Under the pieces are notes generated by a model that was not told the DNA's origin, made no database searches, and saw only the letters and a program-made list of their open reading frames with translations. The position numbers and the translations under genes were made by a program. A DNA stretch of 64,000 bases. Origin: Agrobacterium tumefaciens (GTDB lineage Bacteria > Pseudomonadota > Alphaproteobacteria > Rhizobiales > Rhizobiaceae). Below are positions 32,248 to 42,593 of this stretch, piece after piece; positions within the stretch are counted from its first letter, which is position 1; each line of letters opens with the position of its first letter. The DNA lies in assembly GCA_025559845.1 (NCBI GenBank), contig CP048470.1:1349001-1413000 (forward strand). Direction: 5' to 3'.

Positions 32248-34937
32248 GATGTTCCCTTGTCCGCCTGCTTTTCCTCGATCGGGAAACGCATGACGATACG
32301 TGTGCCCCGCTTGCGAACGGCCGGGCTTTCAGCATGGATACGCCCACCCATCGCTTCGATGAAACCACGCGCGATGGAGAGACCAAGGCCCGTGCCAGGT
32401 GCGCGACCATCCGATTTGGAACGTCGATAGAACTTTTCAAAGATACGGTCCAGATCGGCCGTCGGAATCCCTTTGCCAAGGTCCGTAACAGAAATTATCA
32501 GTTCCCTGCCGTCCTTGCGCGCGTAAATGTTTACGGGCTCTCCGCCTCCATATTTGGCGGCATTATCCAGCAGATTGAAAAGGACCTGCTCGAGGAGAAC
32601 GCTATCACCGCGCAGCAACGGCAGGTCCGTTGCAATGCCGGTTTCAAATGCCTGTGCAGGGAAATATTTGCGCGCCCTTTCGGTTGCCAGACGCACGACA
32701 TCGCCTACATCCACCCATTCGCGTTTGGCCTTGAGGGTGCCTGCGGTTATTCTGGTCATGTCGAGAAGATTGGCGACGAAGCGCGTCAGCCTCGCGCCTT
32801 CTTCTTCAATGGACTGGAGCAGATCGTCGCGGCTTTCCGGCGGCATTCGATCACCCAGTTCTCGTAGGCTCGTAACGGCACCGGTGATTGTTGCCAGGGG
32901 TGTGCGCAGGTCATGCGAAATGGAGGACAGCAGGGCCTCCCGGTAGCGTTCGTTTTCTAGCCTGGCAGCCTGCTCGGCACTTTCTGAGGAGAGGCGGGCG
33001 CGGTCAATGGCTGTCGCGGTCTGGTCGATGATGGCGGACAACATCCTTTCAGCATTGGAGTCGAGCGGTTCGTCACCGACTTCATAACCGCAGACGCCAA
33101 CCACACCATGCGGGCTTGTCAGCGGCCTGAACTGGAAGCGGCAATTGGGCAAGGTGCCGGTGCCTGAACCTGCCGGTTCCTTGCGCTCGTTGGCCCATCG
33201 CGCAGCGGCAATTTCCGTGACACCGAGTTCGGTGTCCGGTGGCCACGCGGCGGCGGTGTCCAGCGTGTCGTTCTGTGGCAGCAGCAGCACGACGTTGCGG
33301 CGGATGCCCGCCTGCAATTGCGTCACGGACGCCCAGAGCACTTCGTCCACATCGGCAGTTCCGGAAAGTTTGCGGGCAAAGTCGTAGAGTGCCTGCATGG
33401 CAGTCGCACGCGAACGCGCCATGTTGGCCTGTTCGCGAATACGGGATGCGAGACTGCCAGCCAAAATCGCGGCGGCGATGAACACGAAAAGGGCAAAGAC
33501 CTCGTGCGGTGCGGCGATGGTAAAGTTGTAGCGCGGTGTGATGAAGAAGAAATTGTAGCCGAGCGCCGACAACAGGGCGGCAAATATGGCCGCAGTGAAG
33601 CCGGCATAGGTCGCAGCGCAAAGAACTGCGAGCAGGAAGAGCAGCGAAACATTCGGCAGATAAACGAGACGATCCATGATCGTGCCGACTGCAATTGCGG
33701 GCAGGACAGACAGTGCAGCGATGCCGAATGGTCTGGCAAGTGAGGAAATCCGCAGCCGGACCCGTTTCGGCGGCGTTTTCGCAACCGCTTTTTCATCTGC
33801 CGTTACGAGATGAAGGCCAATACCGCTTGCTTCTCGTGTCAGGGCATCGGCCAAGCGCGTGCGGAAGGGAAGGCGCAGCCAGCCGCGCTTTTGCGATCCG
33901 ATGACGATCTGCGTCGCATGTTCACGCCGTGCGAGTTTGAGAATTTCTGTAACGAAATCGTTGCCTGTGATGCGCTTTGTCTCGGCGCCAAGCTTTTCGG
34001 CCAGACGAAAGGTTTCGTCGATCCGGCGCAAACCCTCCTCGTCCATGGTTTCGCGGTCGTCGCGTGAAATGCTGACGACTACCCATGGTGCGTTAAGGCC
34101 GGAGGCGAGACGGCTTGCGACACGCACCACCTTTTCGGACAGGGCATCTGGCCCGATACACACGAGAAGACGCTCGCCGGTCGCCCAGGGACCTTCAATG
34201 GCGTTCTGGCGCAGATAGTCGATCATCTGGTCGTCGACGCGGTCGGCGGTGCGCCGCAGGGCCAGTTCACGGAGCGCGGTGAGATTTCCAAGGCGGAAAA
34301 AGCGGTCGGCGGCACGCCGCGCGCTCGCGGGCAGGTAGACCTTGCCTTCCTGTAGCCGGGTAATGAGTTCGGCTGGCGGCAGGTCCACCAGCAATACATC
34401 ATCCGCGCGTTTCAATACCGTGTCGGGAACGCGCTCTCGCACGTTGACGCCGGTGATCTGCGCGACGAGATCAGACAGGCTTTCCAGATGCTGGATATTC
34501 AGCGCCGTCCAGACGTCTATCCCGGCGGCAATGAGCTCCTCTATATCCTGGTAGCGTTTTGGATGACGAAAGCCCTCTGGGTTGGAGTGAGCCAGTTCAT
34601 CGACGATGATGATGCTGGGTCGCCGTGCCAGCGCGGCGTCGAGATTGAACTCCTCAAGCGACTTGCCGCGGTAGGAAACGGTGATACGTGGCAAGATTTC
34701 CAGACCGTCCAGCAGGGCAGATGTTTCGTTTCGCTCATGCGTTTCCACTAGGCCGGCAACGATATCCGTGCCCTCACGCTTCAGGCGCTGGGCACGGTTG
34801 AGCATCGCATAGGTCTTGCCGACGCCGGGTGCGGCTCCCAGAAAAATCGTAAGCTTGCCCCGGCGGTCTTTCTCCGCCAGGGCAAGCAACGCATCCGGAT
34901 CGGGGCGATTTGTGTCGTCTCGTTCGTTCGATGGCAT
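32244..34937 (-). CDS. kdpD: KdpD sensor histidine kinase
   Basis: An 897-residue membrane sensor kinase. The N-terminal KdpD domain has a Walker A (LGAAPGVGKTYAMLNRAQRL) and HSNPEGFRHPKRYQDIEELIAAGIDVWTALNIQHLESL. A Usp-like domain (ERLLVCIGPDALSEKVVRVASRLA) follows, then four closely spaced membrane helices (about 400-500), a GAF-like segment and the kinase core: H-box SSISHDLRTPLATITGAV, N-box NLLDNAAKYG and G-boxes DLGKGIPTADL and GTGLGLSIARGF. It senses potassium supply and turgor. The order kdpC-kdpD-kdpE is standard. Its start lies 5 bp after kdpC. Confidence 0.95.
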   Translation of the reverse strand: MPSNERDDTNRPDPDALLALAEKDRRGKLTIFLGAAPGVGKTYAMLNRAQRLKREGTDIVAGLVETHERNETSALLDGLEILPRITVSYRGKSLEEFNLDAALARRPSIIIVDELAHSNPEGFRHPKRYQDIEELIAAGIDVWTALNIQHLESLSDLVAQITGVNVRERVPDTVLKRADDVLLVDLPPAELITRLQEGKVYLPASARRAADRFFRLGNLTALRELALRRTADRVDDQMIDYLRQNAIEGPWATGERLLVCIGPDALSEKVVRVASRLASGLNAPWVVVSISRDDRETMDEEGLRRIDETFRLAEKLGAETKRITGNDFVTEILKLARREHATQIVIGSQKRGWLRLPFRTRLADALTREASGIGLHLVTADEKAVAKTPPKRVRLRISSLARPFGIAALSVLPAIAVGTIMDRLVYLPNVSLLFLLAVLCAATYAGFTAAIFAALLSALGYNFFFITPRYNFTIAAPHEVFALFVFIAAAILAGSLASRIREQANMARSRATAMQALYDFARKLSGTADVDEVLWASVTQLQAGIRRNVVLLLPQNDTLDTAAAWPPDTELGVTEIAAARWANERKEPAGSGTGTLPNCRFQFRPLTSPHGVVGVCGYEVGDEPLDSNAERMLSAIIDQTATAIDRARLSSESAEQAARLENERYREALLSSISHDLRTPLATITGAVTSLRELGDRMPPESRDDLLQSIEEEGARLTRFVANLLDMTRITAGTLKAKREWVDVGDVVRLATERARKYFPAQAFETGIATDLPLLRGDSVLLEQVLFNLLDNAAKYGGGEPVNIYARKDGRELIISVTDLGKGIPTADLDRIFEKFYRRSKSDGRAPGTGLGLSIARGFIEAMGGRIHAESPAVRKRGTRIVMRFPIEEKQADKGTS

Positions 34938-34942
34938 CCGTA

Positions 34943-35509
34943 TCAGCTCTTGAGCGCATCCAGCGCGAGATTGAGCTCTAGCACATTCACACGTGGTTCG
35001 CCGACAATTCCAAAAGTCCGGTTTTCCGTATGATCTTGAACCATGGTGCGAAGGGTTTCGGGCGTGATGTTCCGTGCCGTTGCAACACGAATGATCTGGG
35101 CGTCGGCAAACTCCGGTGAGATGTGCGGGTCGAGGCCGGAACCGGATGTGGTGACGGCATCGGCAGGTATGGTTTCCATACCAGCGGTCTTGAGGCGTTC
35201 GACATCGGCGGCGACGCGATCACGCAGCTTGACCGAGGTCGTTCCGAGGTTGGAGCCGGATGAAGCGGATGCATTGTAGGCATCCGGCCCGGTTGCGGAA
35301 GGGCGCGGCCAGAAGTAACGGTCGGATGAAAAGTTCTGACCGATCAAGGCGGAGCCGACGAGCGTGTCGCCGCGGTAGATCAACGTGCCATTGGCCTGCC
35401 CAGGCAGAAGTGCCTGTGCAATACCCGTTACGGCAAGCGGAAAGCCAAGGCCGGTCAGAGCTGTCAGGATGACAATAAGAACGAATGCGGGGCGAAGTTG
35501 GTTCAGCAT
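34943..35509 (-). CDS. kdpC: KdpC subunit of the K+-transporting P-type ATPase
   Basis: A 188-residue single-span subunit. One N-terminal membrane helix ([28 protein letters not shown]) is followed by the periplasmic KdpC domain with [30 protein letters not shown] and [19 protein letters not shown], both family hallmarks. It stabilises the KdpA-KdpB complex and raises affinity for ATP. It starts 2 bp after kdpB stops. Confidence 0.95.
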   Translation of the reverse strand: MLNQLRPAFVLIVILTALTGLGFPLAVTGIAQALLPGQANGTLIYRGDTLVGSALIGQNFSSDRYFWPRPSATGPDAYNASASSGSNLGTTSVKLRDRVAADVERLKTAGMETIPADAVTTSGSGLDPHISPEFADAQIIRVATARNITPETLRTMVQDHTENRTFGIVGEPRVNVLELNLALDALKS

Positions 35510-35511
35510 GA

Positions 35512-37548
35512 TTACACCAGATGCAGCGCCGAAACGGCGATATCGATGATCTTGATTCCGGCAAATGGCAGGACGAGGCCGCCAAGTCCGTAGATGAAGA
35601 GATTGCGGCGCAGGAGAGACGCGGCGCCTGCAGGACGATAGGCCACGCCTTTGAGTGCCAGCGGGATCAGCGCGATGATGATCAACGCGTTGAAGATGAC
35701 CGCAGACAGGATTGCCGATTGCGGTGAGGCAAGCCCCATGATGTTCAGCGCGCTGAGGGCGGGGTAGGTCGCAACGAAGAGGGCCGGAATGATCGCGAAA
35801 TACTTGGCGACGTCATTGGCGATTGAGAAGGTCGTCAGCGAGCCACGTGTCATCAGCAATTGCTTGCCGATTTCAACGATCTCGATCAGCTTTGTCGGGC
35901 TGGAATCGAGGTCCACCATGTTGGCGGCTTCGCGCGCTGCCTGTGTTCCTGTCTGCATCGCGACGCCGACATCGGCTTGCGCCAGTGCGGGTGCGTCGTT
36001 GGTGCCGTCACCGCACATGGCGATCAGTCGGCCGCCCTGCTGCTCACGACGGATGTAAGCGAGCTTGTCTTCCGGCGTTGCCTCGGCAAGGTAGTCATCA
36101 ACACCGGCTTCGGATGCGATGGCGGCTGCCGTGACCGGGTTGTCGCCGGTGACCATCACGGTTCGAATGCCCATGGCACGCAGTGCGGCGAAGCGCTCCT
36201 TGATGCCTGGCTTTACGACGTCCTTGAGATGAATGACACCGATCAGACGGTTTCCATCAGCGACGCCAAGTGGCGTGCCGCCAGTCCGTGCGATCTTTTC
36301 GACAGCCTGGCTGAATTCGGCAGGCACGTTCTTGTCCGAGACGCCTGCGAATTTCAGGATGGCATCGATCGCACCCTTGCGCAGTCGATGCGAGCCCATG
36401 TCGATACCGGAAAGGCGTGTCTGCGCGGTAAAGGGAATTGTCGCATCGACCGTGACTTTCGGCGCGGCCAGGCCAAACTCACCCGTCGCGAGAGCCGCGA
36501 TGGAACGACCTTCCGGCGTTTCATCCGAGAGGCTGGCAAGCAAGGCGGCTTCAGCGACCTGTTGCTGGGTAACGCCAGGGGCAGGAATGAAGTCTGCCGC
36601 CATGCGGTTGCCGAAGGTGATCGTGCCGGTCTTGTCGAGTAGCAGCGTGTCGACGTCGCCAGCAGCTTCGACGGCACGACCGGATGTGGCGATCACGTTG
36701 AAACGGACCAGTCGATCCATCCCGGCGATGCCGATGGCAGACAGAAGTCCGCCGATGGTTGTAGGGATAAGGGTAACGAGGAGAGCCGCCAAGACTGTCA
36801 CCGAGAGTACGGTACCGGAGTAACCGGCAAGACCCCAGATGGTTACGACGACGATCAGGAAGATCAGCGTCAGACCCGACAGCAGGATCGACAATGCGAT
36901 CTCGTTCGGGGTCTTCTGGCGCTCCGCGCCTTCAATCAACGCAATCATGCGATCCACGAAGCTTGCGCCGGGCGGGGTGGTGATACGGATGGTGAGCTGG
37001 TCGGAGAGAACCTGCGTACCGCCAGTTACAGCCGACCGATCGCCGCCGGATTCGCGGATCACAGGAGCGGATTCACCGGTAATGGCACTTTCGTTGACAG
37101 AAGCGACACCCTCGATGACCTCGCCGTCACCGGGGATAAGTTCACCGGCATCGACGACAACGAGATCGCCGACCTTGAGCATGGTTGCTGCAATGGTCTC
37201 TTCCTTGCCGTTTGCTGCTACGCGTCGGGCGGTCAGGTCGGAACGCGTCCGTTTCAGGCTGTCCGCCTGGGCGCGGCCACGGCCTTCCGCTACTGCCTCA
37301 GCAAAGGTGGCGAAAAGAACCGTAAACCACAGCCATGCGGCGATCTGACCCGAGAAGCCGGCATTGCCGGTGTTCGCCACAAGATCCCGAAGGAAGAAGA
37401 CGGTTACCATGGCGGCTACGGCTTCGGTGACGAAGATGACGGGGTTGCGCACGAGTTGGCGTGGATCGAGTTTCACGAACGCATTTTTTGTGGCCGGCAC
37501 CAAAATGGCCGGATCGAAAAGGCCCGGTTTTGCGGGTTTGTGAGACAT
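35512..37548 (-). CDS. kdpB: KdpB: catalytic subunit of K+-transporting P-type ATPase
   Basis: A 678-residue P-type ATPase that couples ATP hydrolysis to potassium uptake through KdpA. Visible motifs are the actuator TGES in [17 protein letters not shown], the phosphorylation site [11 protein letters not shown] (Asp about 300), the nucleotide site [12 protein letters not shown], and [14 protein letters not shown] and [21 protein letters not shown] in the phosphorylation domain. The membrane helix [25 protein letters not shown] contains the P-T-T-I region of KdpB. The length is normal for the family. It lies 12 bp downstream of kdpA. Confidence 0.96.
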   Translation of the reverse strand: MSHKPAKPGLFDPAILVPATKNAFVKLDPRQLVRNPVIFVTEAVAAMVTVFFLRDLVANTGNAGFSGQIAAWLWFTVLFATFAEAVAEGRGRAQADSLKRTRSDLTARRVAANGKEETIAATMLKVGDLVVVDAGELIPGDGEVIEGVASVNESAITGESAPVIRESGGDRSAVTGGTQVLSDQLTIRITTPPGASFVDRMIALIEGAERQKTPNEIALSILLSGLTLIFLIVVVTIWGLAGYSGTVLSVTVLAALLVTLIPTTIGGLLSAIGIAGMDRLVRFNVIATSGRAVEAAGDVDTLLLDKTGTITFGNRMAADFIPAPGVTQQQVAEAALLASLSDETPEGRSIAALATGEFGLAAPKVTVDATIPFTAQTRLSGIDMGSHRLRKGAIDAILKFAGVSDKNVPAEFSQAVEKIARTGGTPLGVADGNRLIGVIHLKDVVKPGIKERFAALRAMGIRTVMVTGDNPVTAAAIASEAGVDDYLAEATPEDKLAYIRREQQGGRLIAMCGDGTNDAPALAQADVGVAMQTGTQAAREAANMVDLDSSPTKLIEIVEIGKQLLMTRGSLTTFSIANDVAKYFAIIPALFVATYPALSALNIMGLASPQSAILSAVIFNALIIIALIPLALKGVAYRPAGAASLLRRNLFIYGLGGLVLPFAGIKIIDIAVSALHLV

Positions 37549-37560
37549 GTTGACTGTCCT

Positions 37561-39270
37561 TTAGAACGTCTGGCCGGCCAGCATCGCGAAATGTTCGACA
37601 ATGGGGCCGAGTGCGAGCGCCGGGAAGAATTGCAGCCCGCCGAGGATAAGAATGATGCCGATGAGAAGGCCGACGAAAAGTGGGCCATCGGTCGGGAACG
37701 TGCCACTGGAAGCGGGAACGCGGACCTTTGCTGCAAGAGAGCCGGCGATGGCCATGACCGGGACGGCATAGGCAAAGCGACCGAGCAGCATGGCGATGCC
37801 AAGCGTCGTGTTATACCAGTGCGTGTTGCCGCTCAGACCACCGAAAGCCGAGCCATTGTTGCCGGTTGCGGAGGTGAAGGCGTAGAGGATTTCCGACAGG
37901 CCGTGCGGACCAGCGGTGCCGATACTGGCGACAGCCGACGGCAGGACAGCGGAAACTGCAGTAAAGCCAAGGATTGCAACCGGCAGAATGAGGACTGCCA
38001 GCATGGCATATTTCATTTCCCGGCTTTCGATCTTCTTGCCGAGGAACTCGGGTGTACGGCCGACCATGAGGCCTGCGACGAAAACCGAAAGCAGGGCAAA
38101 GACCAGCATGCCGTAAAGACCGGAGCCGACACCGCCCGGCAGGATTTCACCCAGTTGGATCAGGAACATCGGCACCAGACCGCCAAGACCGGTGAAGGAG
38201 CCGTGCATGCCGTTGACGCCACCATCCGAAAGACCGGTCGTAACAGCGGCATAAAGCGCCGTCATGGCTTGGCCAAAGCGAATTTCCTTGCCTTCCATGT
38301 TGCCTTGCGCTGCATCGACACCAAGGGCCGTGAGAATGGAGTTGCCGGAGGATTCTGCCCAGTAAACAACGGCAACACCCGAAACGAGCAGGATCGCCAT
38401 GGCAGACAACAGCACCCAACCCTGCTTGCGGTTACCGACCATCTGGCCGAAGGTGTAGACCAATGCTGCCGAAATCGACAACATCGCGAAAATGTTCAGG
38501 TAGTTGGCGAAAGCCGTCGGATTTTCAAAAGGATGGGCGGCGTTGACGTTGAAGAAACCACCGCCGTTGGTGCCTAGCTGCTTGATGGCTTCTTGGCTTG
38601 CGACCGGCCCAAGCGAAATGACCTGCTGAGCGCCTTCCAGCGTGGTTGCGGTGACGCTTGCCTCGAGGGTCTGCGGTAGGCCCATGGCAACAAAAGCGAT
38701 ACCAACGATGAAGGCGAGAGGCAAAAGGATGTAGAGCGTGGCACGGGTCATATCGACCCAGAAATTGCCGAGCGTTGCCGACTGAGAACGTGCGAAAGCG
38801 CGCGTCAGGGCAATTGCCATTGCCATGCCGACCGCAGCAGACAGGAAGTTCTGGACGGTCAGGCCTGCCATCTGGCTGAAATGGCTCATCGTCGTTTCGC
38901 CCGCATAGTTCTGCCAGTTTGTATTGGTCACGAAGCTGACGGCGGTGTTGAAGGCGAGATCAGAGGGGACGTTGGCAAAGCCCTGCGGATTGAGCGGCAA
39001 AAACGCCTGAAGGCGGAGAATGGCGTAAAGCACGACAAAACCTGCGATCGAAAAGGCAAGCATTGAAAGCGTATAGCCCAGCCAGTTCTGCTCCTTCTTC
39101 GGGCTTACGCCAGCGAGCAGATAAAGGCCGCGTTCAACGGGCGTGAAAAGAGGAGAAAGAAATGTTCTGTCACCGGAAAATACTTTCGCCATGTAAAGGC
39201 CAAGCGGTTTGACGATAACGAGCACGGCAAGAAAAAGGAGGCTGATCTGTAGCCACCCGATAATAGTCAT
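37561..39270 (-). CDS. kdpA: KdpA: potassium-translocating subunit
   Basis: A 569-residue membrane protein related to K+ channels, with about ten transmembrane segments and four pseudo-repeated selectivity-filter loops, seen here around [55 protein letters not shown] and [21 protein letters not shown]. It selects K+ and passes it to the pathway opened by KdpB. It is preceded by the tiny kdpF gene (18 bp gap). Confidence 0.96.
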   Translation of the reverse strand: MTIIGWLQISLLFLAVLVIVKPLGLYMAKVFSGDRTFLSPLFTPVERGLYLLAGVSPKKEQNWLGYTLSMLAFSIAGFVVLYAILRLQAFLPLNPQGFANVPSDLAFNTAVSFVTNTNWQNYAGETTMSHFSQMAGLTVQNFLSAAVGMAMAIALTRAFARSQSATLGNFWVDMTRATLYILLPLAFIVGIAFVAMGLPQTLEASVTATTLEGAQQVISLGPVASQEAIKQLGTNGGGFFNVNAAHPFENPTAFANYLNIFAMLSISAALVYTFGQMVGNRKQGWVLLSAMAILLVSGVAVVYWAESSGNSILTALGVDAAQGNMEGKEIRFGQAMTALYAAVTTGLSDGGVNGMHGSFTGLGGLVPMFLIQLGEILPGGVGSGLYGMLVFALLSVFVAGLMVGRTPEFLGKKIESREMKYAMLAVLILPVAILGFTAVSAVLPSAVASIGTAGPHGLSEILYAFTSATGNNGSAFGGLSGNTHWYNTTLGIAMLLGRFAYAVPVMAIAGSLAAKVRVPASSGTFPTDGPLFVGLLIGIILILGGLQFFPALALGPIVEHFAMLAGQTF

Positions 39271-39288
39271 GGGGGTTCTCCCGAAGGG

Positions 39289-39375
39289 TCAGAAGCGTTC
39301 GGGACGCAACAGCGTCACGACGAGATAAATGGCGAGTGCCGCAGCGACGGCGAGGCCGATCAAGGGTTCGATCAT
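39289..39375 (-). CDS. kdpF: KdpF small membrane subunit
   Basis: A 28-residue peptide, MIEPLIGLAVAAALAIYLV followed by VTLLRPERF: one hydrophobic helix and the C-terminal L-x-P-E-R-F motif typical of KdpF. KdpF acts as a lipid-like stabiliser of the KdpABC complex. It is too short for most automated callers. It lies 18 bp before kdpA and 8 bp after another small membrane ORF. Confidence 0.9.
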   Translation of the reverse strand: MIEPLIGLAVAAALAIYLVVTLLRPERF

Positions 39376-39383
39376 GGGTTGCC

Positions 39384-39467
39384 TCACAGCCGGTTGAGCG
39401 CGCGGGCATAAAGCGCGAACAGGATGAGTATTCCCACGCCTGCCAGAGTGAAGATGAAGTCGGACAT
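39384..39467 (-). CDS. Small membrane protein ORF heading the kdp operon
   Basis: A 27-residue ORF, MSDFIFTLAGVGILILFALY followed by ARALNRL, with one hydrophobic span and a basic end. An AGGAGAAACGGAA ribosome site stands before the ATG. It sits directly ahead of kdpF in the same direction. KdpF itself is present downstream, so this would be a second microprotein of the complex. I do not recognise a named family; related short ORFs may exist in other rhizobial kdp operons. Confidence 0.65.
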   Translation of the reverse strand: MSDFIFTLAGVGILILFALYARALNRL

Positions 39468-39545
39468 TTCCGTTTCTCCTGTGAATTCAGGAGCGAAATC
39501 TAGGCCTGATCTGCGTCAAGGTTCGATTGGGAATCCATATGGGCG

Positions 39546-39565
39546 ACATAAGGAAAACATAAGGA
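39546..39565 (-). promoter_or_regulatory. Direct repeat upstream of kdp operon, candidate KdpE site
   Basis: ACATAAGGA occurs at 39546-39554 and 39557-39565, a perfect 9-bp direct repeat with 11-bp periodicity, the spacing bound by OmpR-family dimers. It lies about 80-100 bp upstream of the first kdp ORF. The remaining gap up to 39814 shows no gene and no other clear structure. Confidence 0.5.
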
Positions 39566-39814
39566 TTGCTTATACCTTCGGATGATGTGTCGAGGCCAAA
39601 GGTGTTGCACATCCCCGTTCTGGGGCGCCAGCCAGCAAAAAAATCGCTGGTATGCCAGAAGCTTGACCACAATTTATGCGTGCTCGTAAAATTAACGTCG
39701 TGAAGTGCTGGAATGTTGGAATAAACTTGCTTGAAGAAAGCCAGGTGACGTCCAAGATTGGGGCTGAAGCAGGCTGTTGCCAACAGCATGTTAAATCAAA
39801 GAGGAGAGAGACCA

Positions 39815-40474
39815 GTGAGCCTGCGTATTAACGATGTAGCACCGGATTTTACGGCTGAGACTACCCAGGGGACCATCCATTTCCATGACTGGATCGGTGG
39901 GGGTTGGGCCGTTCTGTTTTCCCATCCGAAGAACTTCACCCCTGTCTGCACCACAGAGCTTGGTGCGGTGGCCGGACTTGAAGACGAGTTCAACAAACGC
40001 GGTGTCAAAATTATCGGAATTTCGGTCGATCCGGTCGACAGCCACGCAAAATGGAAGCTCGACATCAAGACCGCTACGGGTTTCGACGTCGAATATCCAC
40101 TGATCGGCGACCGTGATCTCAACGTTGCGAAGCTCTATGACATGCTGCCTGCCGGTGCGGGCGAGTCTTCGGAGGGGCGTACGCCTGCCGATAATGCGAC
40201 CGTTCGGTCCGTCTACGTCATCGGTCCGGACAAGAAGATCAAGTTGATCCTCACTTACCCGATGACCACGGGCCGCAACTTCCACGAAATCCTGCGTGCC
40301 ATCGATTCCATCCAGCTTACGGCCAAGCACCAGGTTGCAACCCCGGCAAACTGGCAACAGGGGGAGGATGTCATCATCACTGCGGCAGTGTCGAACGAAG
40401 ATGCGACGACCCGTTTCGGTTCGTTCGATACCGTTCTTCCCTACCTGCGCAAGACGAAACAGCCGACGGCCTGA
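39815..40474 (+). CDS. 1-Cys peroxiredoxin (Prx6 family)
   Basis: A 219-residue cytoplasmic thiol peroxidase that reduces H2O2 and organic hydroperoxides. The peroxidatic Cys is C45 in SHPKNFTPVCTTE; DSHAKWKLDI and the C-terminal extension (LTAKHQVATPANWQQGEDVIITAAVSNEDA) are Prx6 hallmarks. No resolving Cys pair is apparent. The start is GTG at 39815, preceded by GAGGAGAGAG; an upstream ATG at 39758 has no ribosome site and gives an unrelated extension. Transcribed divergently from the kdp operon. Confidence 0.92.
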   Translation: MSLRINDVAPDFTAETTQGTIHFHDWIGGGWAVLFSHPKNFTPVCTTELGAVAGLEDEFNKRGVKIIGISVDPVDSHAKWKLDIKTATGFDVEYPLIGDRDLNVAKLYDMLPAGAGESSEGRTPADNATVRSVYVIGPDKKIKLILTYPMTTGRNFHEILRAIDSIQLTAKHQVATPANWQQGEDVIITAAVSNEDATTRFGSFDTVLPYLRKTKQPTA

Positions 40475-40553
40475 CATCGTTCGTCCCGGCGGAACAGGTT
40501 ACCCCCGGAAAGTGTGACCGCATTCGCAAGAGTGCGGTCATTACGCTTACGCG

Positions 40554-41414
40554 TCAGACGAAGCTGCCGGGTGCGATGCTTTTGCTGGACACGAGGTCGG
40601 ACAGCGCCTGAACCAGCTTGCCATCAGCGCCTTTGCTTGGTTGCAGCACGAACTCCACGTCCTCGAGCGGTGGCAACACCCCTGCGGGGATTTCTCTCAA
40701 ACCTGCGGGCGCCATGCTGCGCGGTTGGACGAGAACGCCCATGCCGGCTCTGGCTGCCGCCGTCAAACCACTCAAGCTTCCGCAGGTGCAGACAATACGC
40801 CACACCACACCTGCACCATCCAGCGCTTCCTGCGCGGCTTTTCGGGTGATGCTGGGGGGTGGAAAGGCAATCAGGGGCAGGGCGTCGGGCCGGCTCACCA
40901 CCCGCTCAGGGTCGCGTGCCAGCCAGACCAGCGGTTCGCGGTAGAGAAAATGCCCGAGCCTGTCGCCAACCCGGCGTTTGGCAAGAACAACATCGAGTTC
41001 GCCATTGTCCTGCATCTGGTAGAGCACGCCACTCAGTGAAACCGTCAGTTCGAGATCCACCAGCGGATAAAGACGGATGAATTCCTCGAGGATAACTGTC
41101 AGCCGGCTTGCCACGAAATCTTCGGATACACCAAGACGAAATCGCCCCCTAAGACGGCTTTCACCAAATAACGATGCCACCTTGCTGTCGATATCCAGCA
41201 TGCTGTGCGCATAACCGAGCAGGGCCTCGCCTTCGCCGGTCAGCTTCACGTGGTGGGTGTTACGGGCAATCAGCGTGCGTCCGAGCGTAGCCTCAAGCCT
41301 TTGAATATGCTGGCTGACGGTGGATTGTCCGATGCCTAGCCGTTCTGCGGCCAGGGTAAAACTTCCGGTGCGCTCGAGCATGACAAAACTTGCAAGATGT
41401 TGGAGGTTCAGCAT
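40554..41414 (-). CDS. LysR family transcriptional regulator
   Basis: A 286-residue LysR regulator: N-terminal winged helix (MLNLQHLASFVMLERTGSFTLAAERLGIGQSTVSQHIQRLEATLGRTLI, 1-60) and a C-terminal type-2 periplasmic-binding fold for the inducer. It is divergent from the bile-acid-symporter-family gene at 41513 and probably controls it. The inducer cannot be predicted. Confidence 0.9.
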   Translation of the reverse strand: MLNLQHLASFVMLERTGSFTLAAERLGIGQSTVSQHIQRLEATLGRTLIARNTHHVKLTGEGEALLGYAHSMLDIDSKVASLFGESRLRGRFRLGVSEDFVASRLTVILEEFIRLYPLVDLELTVSLSGVLYQMQDNGELDVVLAKRRVGDRLGHFLYREPLVWLARDPERVVSRPDALPLIAFPPPSITRKAAQEALDGAGVVWRIVCTCGSLSGLTAAARAGMGVLVQPRSMAPAGLREIPAGVLPPLEDVEFVLQPSKGADGKLVQALSDLVSSKSIAPGSFV

Positions 41415-41418
41415 TTAT

Positions 41419-41448
41419 TGCAAATCACGATAACTGTTAATCTTTGCA
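41419..41448. promoter_or_regulatory. Candidate LysR operator in divergent promoter
   Basis: TGCAAA (41419-41424) and TTTGCA (41443-41448) form an inverted repeat 18 bp apart in the 98-bp gap between the divergent LysR and transporter genes. It is placed just upstream of the lysR start, as expected for autoregulation with target control. Confidence 0.4.
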
Positions 41449-41512
41449 TCTGATTTCATGATGAGCGATACTTCTGGCCACTTCAAGTAGAATACGCTGA
41501 GAAAGAATTCCG

Positions 41513-42523
41513 ATGAGCCGCTTTCTTCCCGATCGCTTTACCATGATGCTGGTTGCGACCGTGCTTCTCGCCTCCGTGCTGCCTGTCAGCGGTCAGGCCG
41601 CCGATTACTTTGGCGTGGCCACGAAACTTGCGATAGCACTGCTGTTTTTCCTGCATGGCGCACGTCTTTCGCGAGATGTCGTTATCGCCGGCCTCCTGCA
41701 CTGGCGCCTGCATCTTGCCATTCTTCTGGTGACGTTCGGCCTGTTCCCGCTGCTTGGCTTGGCAATTGGTTTCATTCCAGGCGATATCCTGCCTGCGCCG
41801 CTCTATATGGGCATCCTGTTTCTTTGCGTTCTGCCCTCCACCGTTCAATCGTCGATCGCCTTTACGTCGATGGCAGGCGGAAATGTTCCGGCGGCGATCT
41901 GCTCGGCTTCGGCCTCGAACATTTTCGGCATGTTTCTCACACCGCTTCTCGTTGGACTGCTGTTTACCGTTGGCGGCCATGGCGGTGGTTTTTCGTTTGA
42001 CGCCTTCTTGCAGATTTTCCTGCAATTGCTGCTGCCGTTTATTGTCGGTCAGGTCTTGCAGCCCTGGATTGGCGACTGGATCAGGGCACGCAAGAAACTG
42101 CTCGCGCCTGTTGATCGCGGTTCCATCCTCATGGTTGTTTACCTTGCTTTCTCGGACGCCGTGATCGAAGGCATCTGGCACACATTCTCGCTGCGTGACA
42201 TCGGCGTCGTGATCGGCATCGATATCGTCCTGCTCGCTATTGTCCTGTGCGTCACCATGTTTGGCAGCCGTCTGCTGGGGTTCAACAAGGCCGACGAAAT
42301 CACCATCACCTTCTGCGGCTCGAAAAAGAGCCTTGCCAGCGGTGTGCCGATGGCAGGCGCCATTTTTGCCGGTCAAAGCATCGGCGCAATTGTTCTGCCG
42401 ATCATGCTGTTCCACCAGATCCAGTTGATGGTGTGCGCGGTCCTTGCACAGCGTTATGCCCGCAAGGCGCATGAGAAGGCCGCGGCTGTCACCGCGGAAC
42501 CTGCTGTGGCTCCATCACGGTAA
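41513..42523 (+). CDS. Bile acid:sodium symporter family protein
   Basis: A 336-residue membrane protein of the bile acid/arsenite symporter superfamily, YfeH/SLC10A7-like branch, with about ten hydrophobic segments. Landmarks are ALLFFLHGARLSRDVVIAGL, LFLCVLPSTVQSSIAFTSMAGGNVPAAICSASASNIFGMFLTPLL and TFCGSKKSLASGVPMAGAIFAGQSIGAIVLPIMLFHQIQLM. Substrates of this branch are poorly known. It is divergent from a LysR regulator and ends before a bidirectional terminator. Confidence 0.87.
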   Translation: MSRFLPDRFTMMLVATVLLASVLPVSGQAADYFGVATKLAIALLFFLHGARLSRDVVIAGLLHWRLHLAILLVTFGLFPLLGLAIGFIPGDILPAPLYMGILFLCVLPSTVQSSIAFTSMAGGNVPAAICSASASNIFGMFLTPLLVGLLFTVGGHGGGFSFDAFLQIFLQLLLPFIVGQVLQPWIGDWIRARKKLLAPVDRGSILMVVYLAFSDAVIEGIWHTFSLRDIGVVIGIDIVLLAIVLCVTMFGSRLLGFNKADEITITFCGSKKSLASGVPMAGAIFAGQSIGAIVLPIMLFHQIQLMVCAVLAQRYARKAHEKAAAVTAEPAVAPSR

Positions 42524-42546
42524 GAATTTCCGGATCGGCAAACAAA

Positions 42547-42570
42547 AACGGCCTCCCCAAGGAGGCCGTT
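42547..42570. terminator. Bidirectional rho-independent terminator
   Basis: AACGGCCTCC-CCAA-GGAGGCCGTT is a perfect 10-bp stem between convergent genes. On the minus strand it is followed by TTTTTGTTTG, so it best serves hsp20; on the plus strand the tail is CGTTT. Confidence 0.85.
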
Positions 42571-42593
42571 CGTTTAGGTACTGATCGTCAAGA

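Noticed and set aside
36354..36677. ORFs nested in kdpB and kdpD in other frames
   Set aside because: They are shadows of strongly conserved P-type ATPase and kinase genes with normal full-length frames.
39487..39789. Minus-strand ORF in the kdp-peroxiredoxin gap
   Set aside because: It covers the candidate KdpE repeat and promoter region, has no ribosome site and no recognisable domain.
41483..42472. Minus-strand ORF opposite the bile-acid-symporter-family gene
   Set aside because: The translation is a Q/D/H/K-rich artefact of the hydrophobic codons on the other strand.
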